DNA of 64,000 nt, taken from contig NZ_VZZZ01000004.1 of the NCBI RefSeq assembly GCF_009193265.1, positions 1 to 64,000 of the forward strand, read 5' to 3'. Source of the stretch: Marinobacter changyiensis. GTDB lineage: Bacteria; Pseudomonadota; Gammaproteobacteria; Pseudomonadales; Oleiphilaceae. Shown one piece after another: positions 50,405 through 60,036 of this stretch (position 1 is its first letter; each line of letters begins with the position of its first letter). A program made the position numbers and the translations under genes. Under the pieces are notes generated by a model that did not search any database, was not told the origin of the DNA, and was given only the letters and a program-made list of their open reading frames with translations.

Positions 50405-50750
50405 TCAACAAACAGTTTGCTATAAAAGATCAGCAAATAAGCCCGTCTGTTTTGATTGCATAAGCAATACAAATCAAATGACTGACGACAATATTACCCT
50501 GAAAATTTCGAGTTTGAATTAAACTATAAATACATACGTTTAATATTTAGTTACTATTAACCAGGGCCGCTAATTCAGTGTTTATTCAAGATTTACTCTT
50601 CTGTTTATTAATAGTTGTTAAATATAAACATGGGTTATGTTTGTGAAGTTTGAATTCTGTTTGCTCAAACTTTCCGCGTTTGGTGCTGCGTATAGGACTT
50701 GGCCGCTTGAAAGTGCGTTGCGTTAGCAATGCCGGTATCGCCTACACATT
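50405..50750. other. AT-rich gap without genes between the barrel remnant and dcd
   Basis: No coding frame is convincing. Base composition is much more AT-rich than the rest of the window. Two inverted repeats are visible: TTTGATT (50451-50457) with AATCAAA (50472-50478), enclosing ATTGC-ATAA-GCAAT, and AAGTTTGA (50646-50653) with TCAAACTT (50665-50672). It may be the scar of a deletion that removed the start of the barrel gene, or a leftover promoter region. Confidence 0.5.
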
Positions 50751-50779
50751 TTGTATTCGATCTGCACTGGCGTTAAGAT
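50751..50779 (+). promoter_or_regulatory. Probable sigma-70 promoter of dcd
   Basis: TTGTAT (50751-50756) and TAAGAT (50774-50779) are spaced by 17 bases. Transcription would start near 50786, exactly where a GC-rich hairpin (CCGCC-TAGA-GGCGG, 50786-50799) begins, so the mRNA may carry a 5'-terminal stem-loop. The dcd start is at 50831. Confidence 0.45.
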
Positions 50780-50830
50780 ACGCCTCCGCCTAGAGGCGGC
50801 ACCTTTTGAATTCATGATGAGACTGCACTG

Positions 50831-51397
50831 ATGAGCATAAAATCCGATAAATGGATCCGCCGCATGGCCGAGAGCCACGCCATGATCGAACCCTTCGAGG
50901 CAGGCCAGGTTCGGGAGTCTTCCAAAGGGCGGGTCATTTCCTACGGCACGTCGAGCTATGGCTACGATGTTCGCTGCAGCAATGAATTCAAGATTTTTAC
51001 CAATGTGCACTCGGCCACCGTGGATCCCAAGAATTTCGACGATAACAGCTTCGTCAACATCACCAGCGATGTGTGCATTATTCCACCTAATTCGTTTGCT
51101 CTGGCGCGTACGGTGGAATACTTCCGTATTCCCAGAAACGTATTGACGATCTGTCTTGGTAAATCCACTTACGCTCGGTGCGGCATTATTGTAAATGTCA
51201 CGCCACTGGAGCCTGAGTGGGAAGGCCAGGTGACGCTGGAGTTCTCCAATACCACCAATCTGCCTGCAAAGATCTACGCCAATGAGGGTGTCGCACAGAT
51301 GTTGTTCTTTGAATCCGACGAAGTGTGTGAAACCAGCTATAAGGATCGCGGGGGCAAATACCTGGGACAGACGGGCGTTACCCTGCCACGCACCTGA
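50831..51397 (+). CDS. dcd: dCTP deaminase
   Basis: This 188-residue trimeric enzyme deaminates dCTP to dUTP, supplying the thymidylate pathway. The family blocks [16 protein letters not shown] and [18 protein letters not shown], and the C-terminal [11 protein letters not shown] with the conserved catalytic-region residues, are present. Length is normal. In Pseudomonas and Marinobacter dcd often follows apbC, and here only the pqi operon and the gap separate them. Confidence 0.96.
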   Translation: MSIKSDKWIRRMAESHAMIEPFEAGQVRESSKGRVISYGTSSYGYDVRCSNEFKIFTNVHSATVDPKNFDDNSFVNITSDVCIIPPNSFALARTVEYFRIPRNVLTICLGKSTYARCGIIVNVTPLEPEWEGQVTLEFSNTTNLPAKIYANEGVAQMLFFESDEVCETSYKDRGGKYLGQTGVTLPRT

Positions 51398-51441
51398 CAG
51401 TCGGCCATTGTTCAAACCCATTAAAGTTCAGGGAGGTAGTC

Positions 51442-52041
51442 TTGAATGCTAACCAGTTTTTAAAAGCGGTTGAACAGCTTCAGGGTTGGCGCGAGTGCGC
51501 ATTCCTGCTGGCTCTCGCTGAACGGGGTTTTCCCAATTACGCCTTGTTTTCCGATGCCGTTGGCATGAAAGGCGGTGGCAAGATGCGTTTTCTCCTTGAC
51601 CAAGCCTGGGCCATGTTGCAGGAAGAACCCTCAGAATCCGCCATTCCAACTATGCTCGCCAGACTTGAAAGTCTCTCTCCCGATGTAGAGCAATACGATG
51701 TCTATGGCGTGTTTCCAGCTTTCGATTGTTGCCGGCTGCTGGAACAGGCACTTCTGAATCGTCTGAATCCGGGGCGTCACCGTGCGACGGAAGCCTCCCA
51801 GTGGGCCACGGGCACGGTAATGAGTTTTATTGAGGTGTCAGAAGCCGAGGGCATGAGTGAAGATGAACTGGTACGGTTGCTGGACCGTCACGAATTGATG
51901 AAGATCGACAAGGCCTTTCAGCGGGACGTGTTGCTATCGATCAAACGCCAACGGACCCCGACCGAGCAGTTTGTCGAACGCCTGAAGGACGAAGCCGCCA
52001 ATGCTGGCGTAAGCAATATCGGTATCTCGCTCCAGGACTGA
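51442..52041 (+). CDS. YjaG-like DUF416 protein
   Basis: This 199-residue helical cytoplasmic protein matches the DUF416/YjaG family (LLALAERGFPNYALF, YGVFPAFDCCRLLEQAL). Function is unknown. The start has GGGAGG well placed. It lies 45 bases after dcd and 46 before avtA, same strand. Confidence 0.85.
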   Translation: MNANQFLKAVEQLQGWRECAFLLALAERGFPNYALFSDAVGMKGGGKMRFLLDQAWAMLQEEPSESAIPTMLARLESLSPDVEQYDVYGVFPAFDCCRLLEQALLNRLNPGRHRATEASQWATGTVMSFIEVSEAEGMSEDELVRLLDRHELMKIDKAFQRDVLLSIKRQRTPTEQFVERLKDEAANAGVSNIGISLQD

Positions 52042-52086
52042 CTCTGGCAATGAGGTTCTGACTTCCCTGAGGTTACGGTTGCTCTG

Positions 52087-53364
52087 ATGAAGCTATCTGC
52101 ATTTGGTCAGAAAATGACAGCGGAATCCGGTATCACGTCGCTGATGGATGACCTGGGCAACGCTCTGGCGTCCGGCGAAGACATGATCATGATGGGTGGC
52201 GGAAATCCAGGACACATCCCTGAAATCCAGGCGCGGCTGCAGGGCATCTTGGAGGATATCGCTAACGATCCCGAGGCATTGCGAAGACTGGTAGGTGTTT
52301 ACGACCCGCCCCAGGGTGAAAAGCGCTTTATTGCTTCGCTGGTGACACTGCTCAACTCGGAATATGACTGGGGGCTCACTGCCGACAATATTGCCCTCAC
52401 CAACGGCAGCCAGGCCGCCTTCTTCATGCTGTTCAATATGTTTGGTGGCGAGTACGGTCAAGGTCAACGCAAGCACATACTGTTGCCCCTCGCTCCCGAA
52501 TACATCGGCTACGCGGATGCCGGAATCGGTCAGGACCTGTTCCGTGCTGTGCGGCCGGAGATCTCGTTCACTGACGCCCATGAGTTCAAATACCGGGTCG
52601 ATTTCGACAAGCTGGAAGTGACGGCGGAAACCGGCGCAATTTGTGTTTCCCGTCCAACCAACCCCACCGGAAACGTCGTTACCGACAGCGAACTTTCCAG
52701 GCTCGAGGCTTTGGCGCGAGCCCACGATATTCCCCTGATAGTTGATGGGGCATACGGCACACCGTTTCCCAGCCTGCTATTTGTGGATGCAGCTCCACAC
52801 TGGAACGAGCAGATCATCCTGTGCCTGAGTCTGTCCAAACTCGGGTTGCCGGCGGCAAGAACCGGCATTGTTATTGCTGACGCCCCGGTTATCAAGGCGC
52901 TGTCAGGCATTAACGCCATTATGAATTTAGCGACTGGCAGTTTTGGTGCCGTGCTGGCGGAACCTCTGGTTCGCAGCGGGGATATCCTGAAGCTGAGCCG
53001 GGACGTGGTGTGCCCCTTCTACAAGGCGAAGATGGAACGGGCGGTTGCGGTCTTTACCGATGCCATGGGGGAGGATTATCAGTGGTATGCCCACAAACCG
53101 GAAGGCGCCATGTTCCTCTGGTTGTGGTTTCCCGGCCTGCCGATCACCAGTTTCGAGCTCTACCAGCGGTTGAAGCATCGGGGCGTGCTGGTCGTCTCCG
53201 GGCATTATTTCTTCCCGGGATTGCCGGAGGACGGCTGGCGTCACCGGCAGGAATGCCTGAGAGTGACCTACTCCCAGGACGATGACCGGGTGGCAGAAGG
53301 CTTGCGGATTATCGCTGAAGAAGTAAAAGCCGTTTGGCGGGAGTATGATCAGGACTGCGATTAG
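52087..53364 (+). CDS. avtA: Valine-pyruvate aminotransferase
   Basis: This 425-residue fold-type I PLP enzyme moves the amino group between valine (or alanine) and keto acids. The PLP lysine is in LSLSKLGLPAARTG near residue 250, and the N-terminal MMGGGNPGHIP and SRPTNPTGNV blocks are typical of AvtA. Its last bases overlap the stop of the convergent DUF3108 gene by 4 bases, leaving no room for a terminator. Confidence 0.9.
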   Translation: MKLSAFGQKMTAESGITSLMDDLGNALASGEDMIMMGGGNPGHIPEIQARLQGILEDIANDPEALRRLVGVYDPPQGEKRFIASLVTLLNSEYDWGLTADNIALTNGSQAAFFMLFNMFGGEYGQGQRKHILLPLAPEYIGYADAGIGQDLFRAVRPEISFTDAHEFKYRVDFDKLEVTAETGAICVSRPTNPTGNVVTDSELSRLEALARAHDIPLIVDGAYGTPFPSLLFVDAAPHWNEQIILCLSLSKLGLPAARTGIVIADAPVIKALSGINAIMNLATGSFGAVLAEPLVRSGDILKLSRDVVCPFYKAKMERAVAVFTDAMGEDYQWYAHKPEGAMFLWLWFPGLPITSFELYQRLKHRGVLVVSGHYFFPGLPEDGWRHRQECLRVTYSQDDDRVAEGLRIIAEEVKAVWREYDQDCD

Positions 53365-54146
53365 TTACCGATATTAGCGTCTCTGATCTCGATGTCGTAC
53401 CGGGTTCCATCCGACTCCACTTGCACCAGACGGACCAGCAAGTAGTCCAGTTCCGGCGCAAACCACATCAATGTTTCACGTTTGCTGCCCGGGTCCCGGA
53501 CTTTTTCGGCCTTGAGGGTTTTGAGCTCGCCGAGCGCGGTCTTGAGGGTTTCCTCTCCCAGCACAGCAAACCGGTCCTCATCGTAATCGCCATCATCAAT
53601 CACGTGGTAGACCATTTCGCGCTTGCCGGCTTTGAGATCCTGCATCAGCTGCAGCTGATACCCCAGGGGATCAAGAGCATTCTCCTTAAGATCCATCTGG
53701 AACTTGTCACCCTCAAAGTGACCGCTGACAGTCTGAGTGTCCCGATTGAAATCGATGGTGCGCTTGCGGTCAGGAATCATCAGGCCGGATAGTTTGTAGC
53801 GATATCGCAGGGGGACGACCTGATTGTTTTCCCAGCGAAAATGTAGGGATTCCTCTATATCCGCAATAAAAGAATCCACATCGAACCGGTACAGCCAGGT
53901 GCCATCCGATTGGGGTTCAAGGCTCCGGACTGCGCTACCGTTAATGGAGATACCCTTGTCAATAGCCGCGCTGTAGCTCGAACTCAGAGGGTTCAGCTCA
54001 ATCTTCGGTATTGCTGCCGGGTTGGCCTTCTCCGATATTTGCCCGTTAAGGGTGTGGCTTTCCGGCGCCGATGCGACCGCAGTGCCGGATGCTGTGAGGG
54101 TGAGCGAGGTTAGGAGTATCGCGTAAAAATAACCGGATATTTTCAT
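53361..54146 (-). CDS. DUF3108 periplasmic protein
   Basis: This 261-residue protein has an N-terminal signal peptide (about 1-26, ending near AVASA) and a DUF3108 domain that is probably beta-rich. In Pseudomonas and Marinobacter the gene follows purN, as here, where it lies 125 bases downstream of purN. Function is unknown. It overlaps avtA tail to tail. Confidence 0.85.
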   Translation of the reverse strand: MKISGYFYAILLTSLTLTASGTAVASAPESHTLNGQISEKANPAAIPKIELNPLSSSYSAAIDKGISINGSAVRSLEPQSDGTWLYRFDVDSFIADIEESLHFRWENNQVVPLRYRYKLSGLMIPDRKRTIDFNRDTQTVSGHFEGDKFQMDLKENALDPLGYQLQLMQDLKAGKREMVYHVIDDGDYDEDRFAVLGEETLKTALGELKTLKAEKVRDPGSKRETLMWFAPELDYLLVRLVQVESDGTRYDIEIRDANIGN

Positions 54147-54271
54147 TAAAGTCCTTTGATCAGCAACAGATAACGAGCCAGATGCACTTGACAGTAGGCC
54201 AACGGGTACTTCTATTCCAAAGGCTGGCGGATGACCGTCAGTTCATATGGCCCCGGCGTCAAAGTGAGGAA

Positions 54272-54952
54272 TCAGTCGGCAGGAGCCTGGCTCTCTTCAG
54301 CGAGGTAAAGCGGTTTTGGCAAAGGCATACCGTCAAAATGGACAACATCGGCTTCCATTTTGAGTCGTCCTTCGCAAAACCAGCGTACAACAATCGGGTA
54401 GAGCAGATGTTCTTTGGTTCGTACCCTCTCAGCGAGGATCTCGGCCGAGTCGCTCGGTGCGATCGCGACTTCCGCCTGGGCAATCACCGGCCCGCCATCC
54501 AGATCTTCGGTGACAAAATGAACGGAAACACCGTGCACTTTGTCACCGGCATCCAGTGCTCTTTGATGGGTTTTGAGGCCAGTATACTTCGGCAGTAATG
54601 ACGGATGAATATTGATCATGAGGCCGTGATACCGACGCACGAATTCGGTGGTCAGAATACGCATGAATCCGGCGAGAACCAGAAGATCCGGTGCATGGCG
54701 GTCGATCTCTGCCCCCAGTGCAGCATCAAAGCTCTCCCGGGAGTCATGCTCGGTATGATCCACTGTAAAGGTCTCAATTCCGGCTTGTGCCGCACGCTCA
54801 AGGGCAAAGGCCCGGGGCCTGTTGCAGCCGACCGCGACAATCTTGCCAGGGAATGCCTGGCTTATTGTTGCGTCAATCAGGGTCTGGAGGTTGGTGCCAT
54901 TACCTGACGCCAGCACAACGATACGGGGCTCGGTTATATCCTGTGCAATCAT
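54272..54952 (-). CDS. purN: Phosphoribosylglycinamide formyltransferase
   Basis: This 226-residue purine-synthesis enzyme transfers a formyl group from 10-formyl-THF to GAR. The catalytic set is visible: N in [12 protein letters not shown] in the same block, and the D of the [14 protein letters not shown] block. It overlaps purM by 4 bases. Confidence 0.96.
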   Translation of the reverse strand: MIAQDITEPRIVVLASGNGTNLQTLIDATISQAFPGKIVAVGCNRPRAFALERAAQAGIETFTVDHTEHDSRESFDAALGAEIDRHAPDLLVLAGFMRILTTEFVRRYHGLMINIHPSLLPKYTGLKTHQRALDAGDKVHGVSVHFVTEDLDGGPVIAQAEVAIAPSDSAEILAERVRTKEHLLYPIVVRWFCEGRLKMEADVVHFDGMPLPKPLYLAEESQAPAD

Positions 54953-56013
54953 GCCTGCAAAAGTCCTGCCGCGTAACGCACTTCCGGTTTTGCTTTATTA
55001 TCCTCAAGGCGTTCAATTACACCGAGCTGCCAAGCATTTTCCCCCAGAGCATTCAGGGTGTCGAGTGTCAGGGAGACCTGGTCAGCCGGAACGCAAACCA
55101 CCATGCCAATCCCGCAGTTGAACGTACGGTACATTTCGTGATCAGCGACACCTCCGGCCTGTTTTAACCACTCGAAAACCGGTGGTAGCGACCAGCTTCC
55201 GGTGTCCAGTGCCGCGCAAACACCGGCTGGCAAGACGCGTGGGATATTCTCCGGCAACCCGCCGCCGGTAATGTGAGAAAGAGCTCGAACATCGACGGTT
55301 TTAATCAGTTGAAGGATGTTCTTGACATAGATTCTTGTCGGCTCCATCAGTGCGTCAGCCAGTGAGGCTTCACCGACTCGCTGAGTCAGATCGGCGGCGC
55401 TGACCTCCAGGATCTTGCGAATCAGCGAGTAACCGTTGGAGTGGGGACCGGAAGAGCCAATGGCAATCAGAGCATCGCCGGCCTGTACACGCTGGCCATC
55501 AATAATCTCGCTACGTTCGGCAATCCCGACACAAAAGCCCGCAAGGTCATAGTCGTCGCCTTCGTACATGCCGGGCATTTCGGCGGTTTCTCCGCCGACC
55601 AGGGCGCAGCCGGATAATTCACAACCCTTGCCGATACCGTCAACCACATTGGCGGCGATGTCTACATTGAGTTTGCCGGTGGCGTAGTAATCAAGGAAAA
55701 AGAGCGGTTCGGCACCGCCTACGACAAGATCGTTAACGCACATGGCCACCAGGTCGATACCGATGGTGTCGTGTCTGCCCAGTTGCATTGCCAGCCGAAG
55801 CTTGGTGCCGACGCCATCGGTACCTGATACCAGCACCGGTTCTTTATAGCCGGTTGGAATGGATACCATGGCTCCGAAACCACCAAGACCTCCCATGACT
55901 TCTGGCCGGCGAGTGCGAGCGGCGGTGTTTTTGATGCGGTTCACAAGCTCGGTGCCAGCGTCAATGTCGACTCCGGCGTCGCGGTATGTAAGGGAGGGCT
56001 TCTGTTCGCTCAT
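54949..56013 (-). CDS. purM: Phosphoribosylformylglycinamidine cyclo-ligase
   Basis: This enzyme makes AIR from FGAM with ATP. I use the ATG at 56013 (354 residues, [14 protein letters not shown]); a longer frame start adds 23 unlikely residues. Signatures include [19 protein letters not shown] and [10 protein letters not shown]. It is divergent from the DUF2066 gene, an arrangement kept in Pseudomonas. Confidence 0.96.
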   Translation of the reverse strand: MSEQKPSLTYRDAGVDIDAGTELVNRIKNTAARTRRPEVMGGLGGFGAMVSIPTGYKEPVLVSGTDGVGTKLRLAMQLGRHDTIGIDLVAMCVNDLVVGGAEPLFFLDYYATGKLNVDIAANVVDGIGKGCELSGCALVGGETAEMPGMYEGDDYDLAGFCVGIAERSEIIDGQRVQAGDALIAIGSSGPHSNGYSLIRKILEVSAADLTQRVGEASLADALMEPTRIYVKNILQLIKTVDVRALSHITGGGLPENIPRVLPAGVCAALDTGSWSLPPVFEWLKQAGGVADHEMYRTFNCGIGMVVCVPADQVSLTLDTLNALGENAWQLGVIERLEDNKAKPEVRYAAGLLQA

Positions 56014-56211
56014 GGTGTGGTTAACCGCCTTGGCCTGAAAGAATAAGCGCTGGATTTTAGCAGGTGCGCCAGGTCGCTCCAAATCCGATTAAAGAATGTT
56101 TCCGGATTTGCGGGTTTGGGTGTTGTCCGCCATCAATAGGCTCGGGTTGCTACTCAGGGTAAATGGCTTGGTGTATCCTATGCGCCATTCCAGCGAAATC
56201 CAGGGTGCCGA

Positions 56212-57525
56212 ATGTCTATAACAGCGCAACTGAAACAGAAAGCGGGTCTGATGCTCATACTGCTGGCCGGGTTGTGCTCGCCTGTTGCTGCGGTCACGGT
56301 TGACGGTTTGTACACCATCCAGGTGCCTGTGGCAGGTTCTGCGCCGGACGATTTGAAGCGCGGATACGCTGATGGCCTTCGTCGGGTTCTGCTGAGGGTT
56401 TCGGGCGAGCGCGATATCATGAACCGCGAAGGCATAGCCACATTGATGGACGAGGCGCAGACGCTGGTTCAATCCTATCAGTTTCTGCGATCAACCGCTG
56501 GTGACGGCCAGGACCGTCTGAGCATGACCTTCGGTGCAGTGGGTGTTAATCGTGCCCTGGCATCCCTTGAGGCTCCGGTATGGGGTGCGAACCGCCCCCT
56601 GACACTGGCTTGGGTAGCTGTTGAAGACCGCGGTGGCCGCCAGCTTTTGAGCGACGATGAGGCCAGCAGCAACAGGGCCTGGAATCAGGCGTTTTCGGCG
56701 GCTGCCATCAACCGTGGACTACCGCTTGCGCTGCCGTCGGCCGACCGTGGGGCTGATCGGCGGCTGTTGTCTGAAGTCTGGGGCCAGTTCATGGGACCGG
56801 TGAGAGACGCGTCGGAAAATATTGACCATGATTTGCTGGCGGTGGTGAAGATCAACCGGCGGGGCGATCAGTGGCAAGGTGCATGGCGTCTCGAAGGCAA
56901 TGGTTTTGATACCGGTGACGAAACCGTTACCGGCTCCAGCCCGGGGCAGTTGGCACAGGCAATTGTTGGTGCCTGGGCAGACATGCTGGCGGAACGCTAC
57001 GCGGTGGCCGCTGGTGATGTTGAGGACGCGACCCGGGTAGACGTAGTCGTCGATGGTGTCAGCTCACTGGAAGACTATGCCTCGGTTCAGCGCACACTGG
57101 CAGAAATGGCGCCGGTGGTGGTGGCCAATCCCGTGCGGGTTACCAAGGACAAGATTACAGTCAGGGTTTCTTTCTCGGGCGAGTTGTCGCAGCTTGAGCG
57201 TTACATTGAGCTTGACGGCCGGTTTGTTGAGGGTCAGTCACGTCCTGGTGACAGTGGGGCGCCCCAAGAAGCAAGTAGCCTGCAATCCGGCGTTGACACC
57301 GGTGCAGAGGTGTCAGCGGATGATCCCCTGGTTGTCGATACCACTACAGCTCCGAGCGCCGCGGAAGCAGATGACGACAGCCAGGCGTTCCAGTATCGGC
57401 CACTGGAGATTGATGGCGATGAGAATGCTGCCAAAGAGGCCTTCGAATTGCTTTATCAGACCTTAAGATACCGGTGGCAGGGGAGCGGTGTGGTTGCAGC
57501 CCCGGAACAAACAACGGATGGATAA
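56212..57525 (+). CDS. DUF2066 exported protein
   Basis: This 437-residue protein has a signal peptide (about 1-29, ending VAA) and a DUF2066 domain (VPVAGSAPDDLKRGYADGLRRVLLRVSG near the N-terminus; written in pieces, VPVAG and RRVLLRVSG). The C-terminal 100 residues are acidic and low-complexity. It is the first gene of the conserved DUF2066, CDP-alcohol transferase, hda run. Function is unknown. Confidence 0.84.
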   Translation: MSITAQLKQKAGLMLILLAGLCSPVAAVTVDGLYTIQVPVAGSAPDDLKRGYADGLRRVLLRVSGERDIMNREGIATLMDEAQTLVQSYQFLRSTAGDGQDRLSMTFGAVGVNRALASLEAPVWGANRPLTLAWVAVEDRGGRQLLSDDEASSNRAWNQAFSAAAINRGLPLALPSADRGADRRLLSEVWGQFMGPVRDASENIDHDLLAVVKINRRGDQWQGAWRLEGNGFDTGDETVTGSSPGQLAQAIVGAWADMLAERYAVAAGDVEDATRVDVVVDGVSSLEDYASVQRTLAEMAPVVVANPVRVTKDKITVRVSFSGELSQLERYIELDGRFVEGQSRPGDSGAPQEASSLQSGVDTGAEVSADDPLVVDTTTAPSAAEADDDSQAFQYRPLEIDGDENAAKEAFELLYQTLRYRWQGSGVVAAPEQTTDG

Positions 57526-57552
57526 AACAATGAGCGGAGCGGAGCTCTGATC

Positions 57553-58110
57553 ATGACATCATATTGGCGCTGGATTCCAAACGCACTGACGTTTCTTCGG
57601 GTGCTGCTGATCGTTCCATTTGCCATGGCGTTGCTTGAGACCCAGTACCGTGTCGCTCTGATCGTCTTTTTCGTGGCTGCCGTCACAGACGGTATCGATG
57701 GATTTCTGGCCCGCCATTTCGAATGGCGCTCCCGGCTGGGCGCGATCGCCGATCCTCTCGCGGACAAGGCTCTTCTGATTACAGCGTATTTGATGCTGAC
57801 CTGGACCGGCGTATTGCCGTTGTGGCTGTTTCTTGTTGTTCTGGGCCGGGATGTGTTGATTGTCCTGGGGGGTCTGGTATTTCATTACACTGTGGGTAGA
57901 TTCGAGCTACAGCCGAGCCTCCTGGGCAAACTGAATACCTTCGTCCAGATTCTGGTCGTACTGGCAATTATCATTTTGCTTGCCGGATTGCCCATGCCCC
58001 CCTGGGTATTGCCTCTGGGTGTTGATCTGGTGGCGGTGTCGGCTGTGGCCAGCGGTCTGCACTATGTCATTATCTGGACGGGCAGGGCATGGCGGACAAA
58101 ACGAGGATGA
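57553..58110 (+). CDS. CDP-alcohol phosphatidyltransferase family protein
   Basis: This 185-residue membrane enzyme has the complete CDP-OH-P motif: DGIDGFLAR near 38-46 and GAIADPLADK near 56-65. It resembles PgsA, which makes phosphatidylglycerol phosphate, but this chromosomal position is usually taken by a second family member, so the alcohol substrate is uncertain. Its end overlaps the likely hda start (ATGA). Confidence 0.87.
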   Translation: MTSYWRWIPNALTFLRVLLIVPFAMALLETQYRVALIVFFVAAVTDGIDGFLARHFEWRSRLGAIADPLADKALLITAYLMLTWTGVLPLWLFLVVLGRDVLIVLGGLVFHYTVGRFELQPSLLGKLNTFVQILVVLAIIILLAGLPMPPWVLPLGVDLVAVSAVASGLHYVIIWTGRAWRTKRG

Positions 58111-58802
58111 GTGGTCCGCAGCTTGCCTTGGGCGTCAGGCTTCGTGATGATGCCCGGTTTGAGAACTTTCACGGTGAACGCAACGCGGGTGCAGCTGCGC
58201 ATCTGGTCAGTCTCTGCGCGTCCACGGACCGATTTATGGCGGTGGTGTGCGGGGACAAAGATACCGGCAAGAGTCACCTTTTACAGGCAGGTTGCAGGCG
58301 AGTTGACGAGCTGGGCCGAACCTCCGTGTGCATGAGCATCGAAGAATTGTTGCGCTTCGGACCGGAAGCGTTGGATGGTCTGGATTCACCGAGTCTGGTG
58401 GCGCTGGATGATCTTGACCTCATTGCCGGCAACCCGGGCTGGGAAGAGGCAGTTTTCCACCTGTACAATCGGGTGACTGATCAAGGGCATTCTCTGTTAA
58501 TCAGCCTGAGGGACCTTCCGGGTGCCCTGACTTTTGAGCTTGAGGACCTGGTCTCCCGGCTTCGGCATGGTCTGGTCATACAACTTGGCATATACCGGGA
58601 TGACGACCGCATGACCATACTGCAGTCAAGGGCCGAGCAGCGAGGTCTTGTGATGAGTGACGAGGTGGCCGTATTTATTTTGCGCCGGGCGCCCAGGAAA
58701 CTTGCCGCCCTGCTGGAGATACTGGACCGGCTTGACGAGAATTCTTTACGTGCACAGCGAAAGTTAACCATTCCGTTCGTAAAGTCGGTAATGGCTTGGT
58801 GA
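58107..58802 (+). CDS. hda: DnaA regulatory inactivator Hda
   Basis: This AAA+ protein works with the beta clamp to stimulate ATP hydrolysis by DnaA and so limit initiation. I favour the ATG at 58107 (231 residues), which overlaps the previous stop and has AACGAGG upstream; an ATG at 58089 is also possible. The clamp-binding peptide QLALGVRL is at the N-terminus, followed by a P-loop CGDKDTGKSHLL and an acidic Walker B, LVALDDLDLI. Confidence 0.92.
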   Translation: MSGPQLALGVRLRDDARFENFHGERNAGAAAHLVSLCASTDRFMAVVCGDKDTGKSHLLQAGCRRVDELGRTSVCMSIEELLRFGPEALDGLDSPSLVALDDLDLIAGNPGWEEAVFHLYNRVTDQGHSLLISLRDLPGALTFELEDLVSRLRHGLVIQLGIYRDDDRMTILQSRAEQRGLVMSDEVAVFILRRAPRKLAALLEILDRLDENSLRAQRKLTIPFVKSVMAW

Positions 58803-58869
58803 CGCGGCGAGGGTCGATGGGGGCCGCTGCGTCTGGGTTTTTCTCAGGGAAACAATGCCAGAGGGCGAT

Positions 58870-59664
58870 ATGAGACGAGTGGTATTCAATCAAAAGGGCG
58901 GTGTTGGTAAATCCAGTATTGTCTGTAACCTGGCCGCGATCAGCGCCGCCAGGGGTAACAGGACGCTGGTTGTCGATCTCGACCCGCAGGGTAATTCAAC
59001 CCGGTATCTGCTGGGCAAGCCTGCCACTGAACTGCACGACACCGTCGCGGATTTGCTTGAGCAAACCGTGTCTTTCACTGTGTTCAACCGGCGCCCGGAC
59101 GAGTTCGTCCATGCAACGCCCTACGATAACCTTTTCGTACTCCCTTCGAGCCCGGAACTGGATTTTCTTGAGCGCAAGCTTGAAGCCAAACACAAGATCT
59201 ACAAGCTACGCGAAGCGCTCAAGAAACTCGGTGAAAACTTTGACGAAATTTATATTGATACCGCTCCTGCGCTCAATTTTTATACCCGGTCTGCACTGAT
59301 TGCCTCCGAGCGCTGTCTGATTCCGTTTGACTGTGATGATTTTTCACGGCAGGCGCTGTATGGGCTGCTCGGCGAAATTCGTGATTTGCAAGAAGACCAT
59401 AATGAAGGTCTCGCTATCGAAGGCATTATTGCGAATCAGTTTCAGTCCCGGGCATCGCTGCCTCGGCAGCTGGTTCTTGAGCTGATGGAAGAAGGGCTTC
59501 CGGTGTTGCCGGTCCGGCTCTCCAGCTCAGTAAAAATGAAGGAATCCCATCAGGCCGGGCGACCGCTGATTCATTTTGCCCCCAAACACGCACTGACGGT
59601 ACAGTACGTAGACCTTTTCAGGCTGTTGCAGGGTGAGTCGGTGGAGCTCACGCCTTTGACATGA
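58870..59664 (+). CDS. Orphan ParA-like ATPase
   Basis: This 264-residue MinD/ParA-family ATPase has the deviant Walker A KGGVGKSS near residue 9, VVDLDPQGN and the Walker B-like YIDTAPAL. I use the ATG at 58870 (MRRVVFNQKGG), preceded by GAGGG. There is no ParB gene beside it, so it is not a plasmid-type partition pair. It may position another cargo. yqcC lies 21 bases downstream in the same run. Confidence 0.85.
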   Translation: MRRVVFNQKGGVGKSSIVCNLAAISAARGNRTLVVDLDPQGNSTRYLLGKPATELHDTVADLLEQTVSFTVFNRRPDEFVHATPYDNLFVLPSSPELDFLERKLEAKHKIYKLREALKKLGENFDEIYIDTAPALNFYTRSALIASERCLIPFDCDDFSRQALYGLLGEIRDLQEDHNEGLAIEGIIANQFQSRASLPRQLVLELMEEGLPVLPVRLSSSVKMKESHQAGRPLIHFAPKHALTVQYVDLFRLLQGESVELTPLT

Positions 59665-59685
59665 ATCCGTAAGCCGGAGTGAAAC

Positions 59686-60012
59686 GTGGAAAAGTATTCA
59701 GAAGTGGCGGACAGCCTGCTGCGCATTGAAATTGAGCTGCGCCGACTCTCCGTCTGGTCCGACAAGCTACCACCGGCCGACGCCCTGCAAAGCGCTCAAC
59801 CATTCTGTATTGACACTCTGGAGTTTGTTGAATGGCTTCAGTTTGTCTTTTTGCCGAAAATGAAGGTCCTGGTCGAGCAGGGGCAGTGTCTGCCGGCGGT
59901 ATCGGGCATGGCGCCCATGGCCGAAGAATATTTTCAGGGCAAAGCCGGGTCTGGGGAGGTGTTGATTCGGGAACTTCAGGTTATTGACTGCCTGTTGAGC
60001 GGGCAAGTATGA
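59686..60012 (+). CDS. YqcC-like DUF446 protein
   Basis: This 108-residue protein starts at GTG and matches the YqcC/DUF446 family (LRRLSVWSDKLP, PFCIDTLEFVEWLQFVFLPKM). In other species it neighbours truC. Here it follows a ParA-like ATPase instead. It is helical and cytoplasmic, of unknown function. It converges with the GGDEF-EAL gene. Confidence 0.85.
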   Translation: MEKYSEVADSLLRIEIELRRLSVWSDKLPPADALQSAQPFCIDTLEFVEWLQFVFLPKMKVLVEQGQCLPAVSGMAPMAEEYFQGKAGSGEVLIRELQVIDCLLSGQV

Positions 60013-60036
60013 CTGCCATTGCGTGGTCAGGCGGCC

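Noticed and set aside
50212..50472. An 86-codon frame that could extend the barrel remnant upstream
   Set aside because: It is in a different frame from the barrel and its sequence is not barrel-like, so the remnant is treated as truncated.
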